Shown piece after piece: positions 57,229 to 64,000 of a stretch of DNA of 64,000 nucleotides (its first letter is position 1; each line of letters begins with the position of its first letter). The notes beneath the pieces were generated by a model. The model saw only the letters and a program-made list of their open reading frames with translations. It did not search any database and had not been told where the DNA came from. The translations under genes were made by a program, and so were the position numbers. Source of the stretch: CAYRXM01 sp964449465. Its GTDB lineage: Bacteria > Chloroflexota > Anaerolineae > JAFGEY01. The DNA is taken from contig CAYVBK010000011.1 in NCBI GenBank assembly GCA_964449465.1, positions 62,001 through 126,000 of the forward strand, written 5' to 3'.

Positions 57229-58505
57229 ACGCACTTTTCATTGCATTACGTGGCAAAGGCATCAAGAACGCGGCTCGACGAATGGCCGCACTGATCCGCA
57301 GCTATGGATGGACGGCGCGACGGATGAGCCGTATCCTGGAACGCTTTGGGCAATTGCTCCACCAATTCGATTGTGCAGCGACCTGGCCCATCACAGCAGT
57401 AGCACTGTCGCGCAACGATGCGGTCATTCGCCGAATGTCTCAGCAAGGGAACGAATTTGCCATTCATGGGCATACCCATGTGGATCACTCGGACCTGGAA
57501 GCGCAAGAACAGATTGAGCGCATTGGCCAGGCCATGTCTCTCTTTGCACGCAGCCAGATACCCGTACAGGGCTTTCGCGGCCCTTATTTGCGCTGGAATC
57601 AAGGCACGTTGGATGCTTTGCGTCATTATGGCTTGCTTTACGAGTGTACTCAGGCTTTGATCTGGGATGCCGGCCAGGACGGGCAAAACGAATCTTGGCG
57701 CCGCGCACTCGAATTTTATCGAGCATTGCCTGCATCAAAATACCCCTCACTGCCCCATATCGATCAGAAATTGGTGCGCATCCCCTATTCGCTGCCCGAT
57801 GATGAGGCCCTGGTAGATCGTCTGCGGCTGCCTTCTGGCGCGCCGATGGCCGAACTGTGGCAATCTATTTTACAACAAACCTGGCAGTTGGGGGAGGTTT
57901 TTGTGTTAGGATTGCACCCAGAGCGGTTTGAGCCGTGTGAGCAGGCCCTGCGATCCACTTTGCTCCAGGCTCAAAAGCTGATGCCATCGGTCTGGATCGC
58001 CCGCCTGGATGAAATAGCCCGGTGGTGGCTATCGCGCTGCCAGACCCGGGTGCAAATGGACGATCTGGGGAACCGCTTTCACGTTGCTGTACAGGGCGAC
58101 CGGCGAGTGACCTTGCTGGCACGCAACGCCATTGTTTCGGCAGCGACCGAGCCATGGTATGGCGCATATCGGCGCGTTCTCGAAACAGACCTGATGGTTG
58201 ACGCCGATATACGTCCCTGGGTGGGCCTTGCTCCAGACAGCCCAACCGCCCTGGCCGATTTTTTATGGCAACAGGGTTATCTTGTCGAGATTGATGGCGA
58301 CCGCTCCAGATATGCCATTTATCTCGATCAGCCTCAATTTTCGGCTGAAAGCCAAAGAACTATTCTGGCCGACCTTGAACAGAGTCCCGCACCATTGATC
58401 CGGCTGAGCACATGGCCAGATGGCGCACGGAGTGCATTGTCTATTACCGGTGATATTGATGCCTTGACGCTGTGGGATTATGCAAGGCGACTCATCAAAC
58501 AATAA
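57225..58505 (+). CDS. Polysaccharide deacetylase-like protein with displaced motif 1
   Basis: A 426-residue protein. The order after the expected first motif is that of NodB-type deacetylases: CAATWPITAVAL, the metal-binding HGHTH (His81, His83, His85), GFRGPYLRWNQ as motif 3, and VFVLGLHPER as motif 5. The usual N-terminal FDDG motif is absent. A similar acid pair appears at the far C-terminus in ALSITGDIDALTLWDY (Asp410, Asp412), so the strand order seems circularly permuted. ATG 57225 overlaps the BcsB-like stop. No signal peptide is seen, so it would act inside or on a precursor. Confidence 0.8.
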   Translation: MNALFIALRGKGIKNAARRMAALIRSYGWTARRMSRILERFGQLLHQFDCAATWPITAVALSRNDAVIRRMSQQGNEFAIHGHTHVDHSDLEAQEQIERIGQAMSLFARSQIPVQGFRGPYLRWNQGTLDALRHYGLLYECTQALIWDAGQDGQNESWRRALEFYRALPASKYPSLPHIDQKLVRIPYSLPDDEALVDRLRLPSGAPMAELWQSILQQTWQLGEVFVLGLHPERFEPCEQALRSTLLQAQKLMPSVWIARLDEIARWWLSRCQTRVQMDDLGNRFHVAVQGDRRVTLLARNAIVSAATEPWYGAYRRVLETDLMVDADIRPWVGLAPDSPTALADFLWQQGYLVEIDGDRSRYAIYLDQPQFSAESQRTILADLEQSPAPLIRLSTWPDGARSALSITGDIDALTLWDYARRLIKQ

Positions 58506-58521
58506 AATCTGGTGGGGATGT

Positions 58522-59685
58522 ATGGTGAGCAAACGAGTGGCGATTGTGAGGTTATGGCATTACCCCGAAGATCGGCTATTGCAGCGCGAGGCACATGCGC
58601 TTCAAGCAGCCGGCCTGGACGTGGACGTTTTTTGCCTGCAAGATGGCCGGCCGGCCGAAGAAGTAATGGAGGGTATCCACATTCATCGAGCGCCTCTGAA
58701 GCGGGTCAAAAAAGGCTGGATGCGCAACCTGTTCGAGTATATGGTCTTTTTCTGCTTTGCAGCCTGGCGGCTGACCTGGGCCCACCTGCGCCGTCCGTTT
58801 GCAGCAATTCAGGTCAACACCATGCCCGATTTTCTGGTTTTTGCCACGCTGATTCCGCGTCTGCTGGGGGCCAGAGTGGTTTTGCAGATGTACGAGCCGA
58901 TGCCCGAACTGTGGGCCACCCGATTCAAGTCTCGCTGGCTGATCGGCTTGCTGGAGCGAATGGAGCAGTGGAGCATCGGCTATGCGCATGCCGTGTTGAC
59001 GGTGACAGAACAGATCAAAGAGCGTTTTGTCTCGCGGGGTGCTCGCGCCGACAAAATCACCGTCATCTTGAATGTGCCGGATACAGATCTCTTTGTCCCT
59101 TCCGAGCAAGCCGCGACCGGTCATCCCGATGAATTTATCCTGATCTGCCATGGCGCCATCGAAGAACGTTATGGGCACGATACGATGCTACAAGCAATTG
59201 ATCGGGTCAGGTCAATCATTCCCAATATCCGCCTGCACATCACCGGCAAGGGTGGCTATGAGGCCGAGTTCAAGGCACAAATTCAAGAAATAAAGCTGGA
59301 AGAATATGTCCGCTTTTTGGGCTATGTTTCCTTTGAGCAGTTGGTGCAGGAATTGTCTCGCGCCGATGCCGGCATTGTGGCGCAAAAATCTTCGCCCTAT
59401 TCTAATCTGGTGCATACCGGCAAGATGTACGATCTGATGGCTTTTGGCAAGCCCGTCATTGCTTCGCGGCTGGCGGCAGTGAACGCCTATTTTGATGATG
59501 AAAGCCTGTGCTTTTTCGAGCCAGGCAACGCCGACGACCTGGCGCGAGCCATCATAGATCTCTATCAGCATCCAGAACGTCGTCGTTCTTGGGTGGCCCA
59601 TGCCAAGCCATTGTATCAGCAATACAGTTGGGAAAATCAAAAAAAGCAGTATTGGGGTGTTTATCAAAAGTTGGGTGTTTTGTAG
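58522..59685 (+). CDS. Glycosyltransferase family 4 (first of a tandem pair)
   Basis: A 387-residue GT-B enzyme. The N-terminus VAIVRLWHYPEDRLLQREAH, then VNTMPDFLVFATLIPRLLGA and VVLQMYEPMPELWAT, give the acceptor domain. The donor site is CHGAIEERYGHDTMLQAIDR with IHITGKGGYEAE-like follow-on and the active loop SSPYSNLVHTGKMYDLMAFG. Very close to the next gene along the whole length, with long shared DNA stretches, so it arose by tandem duplication. GGGG precedes the ATG 58522; the frame extends upstream only into the previous gene. Confidence 0.94.
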   Translation: MVSKRVAIVRLWHYPEDRLLQREAHALQAAGLDVDVFCLQDGRPAEEVMEGIHIHRAPLKRVKKGWMRNLFEYMVFFCFAAWRLTWAHLRRPFAAIQVNTMPDFLVFATLIPRLLGARVVLQMYEPMPELWATRFKSRWLIGLLERMEQWSIGYAHAVLTVTEQIKERFVSRGARADKITVILNVPDTDLFVPSEQAATGHPDEFILICHGAIEERYGHDTMLQAIDRVRSIIPNIRLHITGKGGYEAEFKAQIQEIKLEEYVRFLGYVSFEQLVQELSRADAGIVAQKSSPYSNLVHTGKMYDLMAFGKPVIASRLAAVNAYFDDESLCFFEPGNADDLARAIIDLYQHPERRRSWVAHAKPLYQQYSWENQKKQYWGVYQKLGVL

Positions 59686-59687
59686 AG

Positions 59688-60854
59688 ATGGACAAAAAAC
59701 GAATCGCTGTTGTGCGGCTATTACATTATCCTCAAGATAAACTGGTGAACCGCGAAGCGGTGGCTCTGCATCAGGCCGGCTTTGATGTGGATATATATTG
59801 TATCCGCGATGTGCAGCCGGCCGAAGAGGTGATTGATGGCGTGCGTGTTCATCGTGTAGCATTGCAACGCAAATGGGGCGGAGCAATCAATAATCTGATC
59901 GAATATGCAGCTTTTTTTCTCTATGTCGCCATCCGCCTGACATGGGATCATTTGCGGCGTCCATTTGCAGCCATCCAGGTGAACACCATGCCTGATTTTT
60001 TGGTTTTTGCTACCCTGATTCCCCGATTGTTGGGGGCCAAAACCACCCTGCAAATGTATGAGCCGATGCCTGAACTGTGGGCTACCAAGTTTCGATCTGA
60101 CTGGCCCATTCGGCTGCTCAAGATCATTGAGCAATTGGGCCTCAAGTATGTGCATGCGGCGTTTACGGTCACACAGCCGATCAAGGAACGATTTGTCTCG
60201 CGTGGCGCCGATCCGGACAAGATCACGGTAGTATTGAATGTGCCAGATCCGAGCCTGTTTGGCTCTATCCCGGTTGCATTGCCATCTGCTGACAGTCCAT
60301 TTTTTACCCTCTTGTGTCATGGCGCCATTGAAGAACGTTACGGACACGATACGATGCTGCAAGCGATCGATCGGGTACGTGCGGTCATTCCCAATGTGAG
60401 GCTGCATATCACCGGCGAAGGCGGCTATGAGACAGAAATGGTAAAGCAGATTCAAGAAATGGGGCTGCAAGAACACGTGCAATTTCTCGGTTTTGTGCCT
60501 TTTGCGCGGTTGGTGCAAGAACTGGTGCAGGCCGATGCCGGCATTGTGGCGCAAAAATCCTCACCCTATTCCAATCTGGTGCATACCGGCAAAATGTACG
60601 ATTTTCTGGCTTTTGGCAAACCCGTCATCGCTTCGCGGTTGGCAGCAGTGAATGCCTATTTTGATGACCATAGCATTTGCTTTTTCGAGCCGGGCAACGC
60701 CGATGATCTGGCGCGAGCGATCATCGAGATGTATCGAGAGCCCGAAAAAAGGCAATCGATGGCCCGCTGCGCTACCGAATTGTATGAAAAATACCAGTGG
60801 AAGCATCAGCGTGAGGCTTATGTATCAGTCTATCGTCGGTTGATCAAAAGTTGA
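59688..60854 (+). CDS. Glycosyltransferase family 4 (second of a tandem pair)
   Basis: A 388-residue GT4 enzyme starting IAVVRLLHYPQDKLVNREAV, with the same motifs as its neighbour: VNTMPDFLVFATLIPRLLGA, LQMYEPMPELWATKF, CHGAIEERYGHDTMLQAIDR and SSPYSNLVHTGKMYDFLAFG. Differences cluster in the N-terminal acceptor side and in a loop near PVALPSADSPFF, so the two may use the same donor and different acceptors. ATG 59688 is two bases after the preceding stop; a longer frame from 59508 is only an overlap with the neighbour. Confidence 0.94.
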   Translation: MDKKRIAVVRLLHYPQDKLVNREAVALHQAGFDVDIYCIRDVQPAEEVIDGVRVHRVALQRKWGGAINNLIEYAAFFLYVAIRLTWDHLRRPFAAIQVNTMPDFLVFATLIPRLLGAKTTLQMYEPMPELWATKFRSDWPIRLLKIIEQLGLKYVHAAFTVTQPIKERFVSRGADPDKITVVLNVPDPSLFGSIPVALPSADSPFFTLLCHGAIEERYGHDTMLQAIDRVRAVIPNVRLHITGEGGYETEMVKQIQEMGLQEHVQFLGFVPFARLVQELVQADAGIVAQKSSPYSNLVHTGKMYDFLAFGKPVIASRLAAVNAYFDDHSICFFEPGNADDLARAIIEMYREPEKRQSMARCATELYEKYQWKHQREAYVSVYRRLIKS

Positions 60855-60877
60855 GATTCACTTTGGGAGATCGGATC

Positions 60878-61894
60878 TTGTCATTCAATATTGTTCACAG
60901 TCTGGATCAAGACGAGTGGCATCGTTTTGTGGATGGAAATTCTCAGGGAAATATTTTTCACACGCCCGAAATGTTTGAGGTGTTTCGGCGTGCGCGGAAC
61001 CATCGCCCAGAGTTGTGGGCTGCGGTAAACGATCATGGGCAGGTGGAGGCCTTACTTTTGCCGGTGCAAATCTCGTTGGGGCGTATGCTGCGTTATCTCA
61101 CTACCCGGTCGGTGGTCTATGGTAGTGTGCTGTGCGCGCCAAGTCAGCCAGGCTGTGATGCGCTTGACATGCTACTACGAGTCTACCGCAGTCAGGTGGA
61201 AAAGCATATCATTTTTACCGAACTGCGCAATCAAGCCGACCTGGAAATTGCCACACAGTCTATTTTGCGCCAACATGGCTTTACCTATCAAGAATATCTG
61301 GATTACTTGATTGCCTTGAATATACCGGTTGAAGAAGTATGGTCTCACATCAGCAAATCGGCGCGTAAGCATATCCGCCATGCGTTGAATCAGCACAATC
61401 TAGAGATTGAACCGGTTGAGAATCGTCATCTGTTACCTGTCTGGTATGCGACACTCCAGAAAACCTACAAGTCGGCGCGCGTCCCTCTGGCCGATATATC
61501 CCTCTTTGAAGCAGCTTTTGATGTGCTTTATCCCAAAGGGATGGTGCAATTTTTGCTGGGGCGCGTGCAAGATACTGTTGTGGCTGCATCGGTGGCCTTG
61601 TTATACCAGGATTCGATTTATGGATGGTATCGAGGCTTTGATCATCATTTTTCGTCGTTTCTGCCCAATGATCTGATGGTATGGTGGCTGCTGGAATGGG
61701 GAGCTACCCATGGGTATCGGGTCTTTGATTTTGGCGGGGCAGGACGCCCTAATGAGGCTTATGGCCCTCGCGATTTCAAGGCCAAATTTGGCGGCGACCT
61801 GGTCAACTATGGCCGCAATATCTGTATTCACTCTCCCATCCGGCTGAAATTAAGCCAATTTGGATACCAACTCTATCGGCGTTTTCTAAAATGA
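60878..61894 (+). CDS. FemAB/GNAT-like aminoacyl- or acyltransferase (first of a tandem pair)
   Basis: A 338-residue protein with two GNAT-like halves as in FemAB and related BioF2-like acyltransferases. The core is IFHTPEMFEVFRRARNHRPE, ISKSARKHIRHALNQHN, GMVQFLLGRVQDTVVAASV and GATHGYRVFDFGGAG. It may add an amino acid or acyl group to a sugar of the polymer. TTG 60878 is chosen because GGGAG (60865-60869) is eight bases upstream and it lines up with the start of the paralogue; TTG 60851 is the longer alternative. Confidence 0.85.
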   Translation: MSFNIVHSLDQDEWHRFVDGNSQGNIFHTPEMFEVFRRARNHRPELWAAVNDHGQVEALLLPVQISLGRMLRYLTTRSVVYGSVLCAPSQPGCDALDMLLRVYRSQVEKHIIFTELRNQADLEIATQSILRQHGFTYQEYLDYLIALNIPVEEVWSHISKSARKHIRHALNQHNLEIEPVENRHLLPVWYATLQKTYKSARVPLADISLFEAAFDVLYPKGMVQFLLGRVQDTVVAASVALLYQDSIYGWYRGFDHHFSSFLPNDLMVWWLLEWGATHGYRVFDFGGAGRPNEAYGPRDFKAKFGGDLVNYGRNICIHSPIRLKLSQFGYQLYRRFLK

Positions 61895-62898
61895 ACCTGG
61901 TTCAATCCCTTCCAGATGAGGTGTGGCATCGGTTTCTCTGCAACCATCCGAATGCCAACATCTTTCACACCCCCGAAATGTTTCGCGTCTTGGGCCGGGC
62001 AAAAGGGCATCGTCCTTTGCTATGGGCTGTTGTTGATGAGGCAGACCAACCATTGGCTCTTTTTTTGCCCGTCCAGGTTAGCGTGATGGACGGCCCATTG
62101 CGCTGGCTGACCACACGCGCCATCGCTTATGGCAGTGTGCTGACTGCACCAGGCGAAAACGGGCGTACAGCTCTTGCTGCACTGTTGCGGGCGTATAGAC
62201 CCGATCCGCAGGTTTTGTTTACCGAACTGCGCAATCTGAGCAATCTGGATGACTTGAGAACAACATTGACGGACAGCGGTCTGAATTATGAAGATCATTT
62301 GAACTATTTGATCGATCTCAACCGCTCGCCAGATGCGATTATGCAAAGCATTGGCACACGAACGCGCAAAAACATTCGTCGCGCCCTTCGCGATGAACGA
62401 ATGTGTGTGATCGAGGCAACACAGTTGGACCAAGTTGACATTTGCTACGACCTGTTATGCAAGACGTATCAAGCCGCTCATGTGCCATTGGCCCATCGTT
62501 CACTGTTTCATGCGACATTCGACGAGCTTTACCCCAAAGGTATGGTCAAGTTTTTGTTGGTGCAAATAGGCCATGATTATGCGGCCAGCTCGGTGGAACT
62601 GCTGTTCAAAGATACGATCTATGGCTGGTATGGCGGCATGGATCGTGCTTTTAGCAGCTACAATCCCAACGAATTGCTGATCTGGCATATTTTGGATTGG
62701 GGCGCTCAAAATGGCTTCAAAGCGTATGATTTTGGCGGGGCCGGTAAACCGAATGAAAAATATGGCGTGCGCGATTTCAAAGCCAAGTTTGGCGGGCAAC
62801 TGGTCTCGTTCGGACGTTATCGGCGTGTGCATGCGCCTTGCAGATGGGCCGCCATCCAGTGTTTCTACCAGATATACCAACGATTGATGGGAAAATGA
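61891..62898 (+). CDS. FemAB/GNAT-like aminoacyl- or acyltransferase (second of a tandem pair)
   Basis: A 335-residue paralogue of the preceding protein, with IFHTPEMFRVLGRAKGHRPL, IGTRTRKNIRRALRDER, YPKGMVKFLL and NGFKAYDFGGAGKPNEKYG. The common block DFKAKFGG near the C-terminus is identical in both. Its start overlaps the neighbour's stop by four bases. The two genes probably act on different positions of the same glycan or on different donor groups; neither can be read from the sequence. Confidence 0.87.
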   Translation: MNLVQSLPDEVWHRFLCNHPNANIFHTPEMFRVLGRAKGHRPLLWAVVDEADQPLALFLPVQVSVMDGPLRWLTTRAIAYGSVLTAPGENGRTALAALLRAYRPDPQVLFTELRNLSNLDDLRTTLTDSGLNYEDHLNYLIDLNRSPDAIMQSIGTRTRKNIRRALRDERMCVIEATQLDQVDICYDLLCKTYQAAHVPLAHRSLFHATFDELYPKGMVKFLLVQIGHDYAASSVELLFKDTIYGWYGGMDRAFSSYNPNELLIWHILDWGAQNGFKAYDFGGAGKPNEKYGVRDFKAKFGGQLVSFGRYRRVHAPCRWAAIQCFYQIYQRLMGK

Positions 62899-64000
62899 TT
62901 CCTTTTTATCGTCCCTTTTTCAATTTAACCGAGTTAGGGGCTGCGCTGCGGCCGGGGGCAGGTCGCAGCGAATTTGAAGCGGCGGCAGCGGCACGGATGG
63001 GCGCCCGCTATGGCCTGGCTTTTGCCTATGGGCGGTCGGGGCTGCTGGCCGTGCTGCGGGCATTGGAGATCAAAGAAGCCGAGGTGGTACTGCCGGCTTT
63101 TACCTGTGTGGTGGTGGCACAGGCGGTGATGGCGTCGGGCAACCGGCCGGTGTTTGTGGATATTGACCTGGCCGACTATAACATGGATCTGGATGCGCTG
63201 CGCCGGGCTCTGACGCCGCGCACGCGAGCCCTAGTTGCTACACACATGTACGGTTATCCCATAGACATAGAGCGAATTCGCCAGACTGTAGGCGATGAGC
63301 GTGTGCTAATCATCGAAGATCGCGCTCAACGGCTGGTGGATGCCGGCACATCGGAACCACGCCTACGCAGCGATGTGGCTGTATGCAGTTTTGGCTTGAA
63401 CAAAGAACTGTGCGCCGTACAAGGTGGTCTGGTGATCACCGACTCGGCCGACCTGCACAAGCGGCTTGAGGCTTATCGCGCCCAAGAGATGAACCAACAT
63501 TCTGCGCAACCGTTGTTGAAACGATGGGTGCGCCTGATCGCTGACTATGCGGTGTATCATCCGTTGATCTATGGCCTGCTCAGTCGGCTGGGCGTGGTTG
63601 GTCCACATCATTTGCTCGGTCCAGACAGCCAGGTGACGCCAGATAAACTGCCGGCCGATTTTGCGACATCATGGGCCGATTTTCAAGGACGCATCGGTCT
63701 GGCTCAACTCGCCAAATTAGATACGATTATGGCTCGACGACGCGCCCTGGCCGAGCTTTATGCGCGCGAGTTGGATGGTACGCCGGGAATTGCACTGCCA
63801 CCATTGGTTTCTAATGCCAATTATTCTTATTATACATTACGTATTCCCAGGCGCGATCAGATCGGCTTTTTGCGACTGATGTTGAATCGCGGAATCGCCG
63901 TAGATGAGACGTATGAATATGCTTTGCCCTCCCTCAAACCCTACCGCCGTTATGCCGACGCAACATATCCCCGCGCCGAACAGGCGGCCCGGCAGGTGAT
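62895..64000 (+). CDS. DegT/DnrJ/EryC1/StrS family aminotransferase (partial, cut at right edge)
   Basis: The frame is open from ATG 62895 (overlapping the previous stop, ATGA) to the window edge, giving 368 visible residues. It begins MIPFYRPFFNLTELGAAL. PLP-binding parts are FAYGRSGLLAVLRAL, PAFTCVVVAQAVMASG, IIEDRAQRLV and the Schiff-base Lys in FGLNKELCAVQGG. Members of this PLP family usually make amino-sugars from keto-sugar nucleotides. Only the C-terminus is missing. It would supply a 3- or 4-amino sugar for the EPS repeat unit, which fits the deacetylase and FemAB-like genes. Confidence 0.92.
   Translation, partial: MIPFYRPFFNLTELGAALRPGAGRSEFEAAAAARMGARYGLAFAYGRSGLLAVLRALEIKEAEVVLPAFTCVVVAQAVMASGNRPVFVDIDLADYNMDLDALRRALTPRTRALVATHMYGYPIDIERIRQTVGDERVLIIEDRAQRLVDAGTSEPRLRSDVAVCSFGLNKELCAVQGGLVITDSADLHKRLEAYRAQEMNQHSAQPLLKRWVRLIADYAVYHPLIYGLLSRLGVVGPHHLLGPDSQVTPDKLPADFATSWADFQGRIGLAQLAKLDTIMARRRALAELYARELDGTPGIALPPLVSNANYSYYTLRIPRRDQIGFLRLMLNRGIAVDETYEYALPSLKPYRRYADATYPRAEQAARQV

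Overview
The window looks like a piece of chromosome from an uncultured or little-studied member of the Chloroflexota, most likely Anaerolineae-like. This is inferred from gene content and style, not from a marker gene: RNase Y, a eukaryote/archaea-type ProS, a GH42 beta-galactosidase, two tandem GreA paralogues, FAD-dependent oxidoreductases related to protoporphyrinogen oxidase, a Thr/Pro-rich stalk protein, and short palindromic intergenic repeats. I saw no rRNA, tRNA, CRISPR array, transposase or phage gene.

Positions 1-5.6 kb hold a partial CBS protein, a ROK kinase, and across a divergent promoter pair a rightward operon: two small membrane proteins, an FAD oxidoreductase, a Mut7-C protein, a GAF-GGDEF protein and RsfS, the last probably starting at CTG. 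From 5.6 to 18.8 kb most genes run leftward: a class A penicillin-binding protein, lysS, two greA genes behind a promoter-leader-terminator arrangement, then acpS, a second FAD oxidoreductase, a membrane-anchored LuxR-Kelch regulator and tilS. A WcaJ-type phosphoglycosyl transferase and a GT2 enzyme follow. Positions 19-26 kb are a rightward operon: an Amt-like channel, nadD, an Fe-S protein with a helix-turn-helix-like N-terminus, a DUF362 Fe-S protein and a GAF/PAS histidine kinase. Positions 26-42.3 kb are leftward: a PhoR-like histidine kinase, GH42, a PEBP lipoprotein, a UDP-sugar dehydrogenase, uvrC, proS, an M42 peptidase, a WecG/TagA glycosyltransferase, a HAS-barrel protein, NurA, RNase Y and RecX.

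From 43 kb to the right edge lies a large, tightly packed extracellular polysaccharide locus. It has a second sugar-phosphate transferase with its own terminator, then a promoter and about 15 genes that mostly overlap or sit a few bases apart: Wzz/BY-kinase, Wzy/WaaL-like polymerase or ligase, deacetylase, an internally duplicated nucleotidyltransferase-fold protein, Wzx-like flippase, two GT4 enzymes, a glycosidase-like lipoprotein, a BcsB-like protein carrying an inserted DUF11-type domain, a deacetylase relative with a displaced catalytic motif, a tandem pair of GT4 genes, a tandem pair of FemAB/GNAT-like genes, and a DegT/DnrJ aminotransferase cut by the window edge. The layout fits a Wzx/Wzy-type pathway: a sugar phosphate is loaded on undecaprenyl phosphate, extended by GT4 enzymes, modified by aminotransferase, acyltransferase-like and deacetylase enzymes, flipped, polymerised and length-controlled. 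A BcsB-like part without a BcsA synthase is the oddest component.

The candidates I find most worth following are the greA leader, the LuxR-Kelch membrane regulator, the BcsB-DUF11 protein, the permuted deacetylase, the nucleotidyltransferase with a dead second half, and a 133-bp palindromic repeat present twice.
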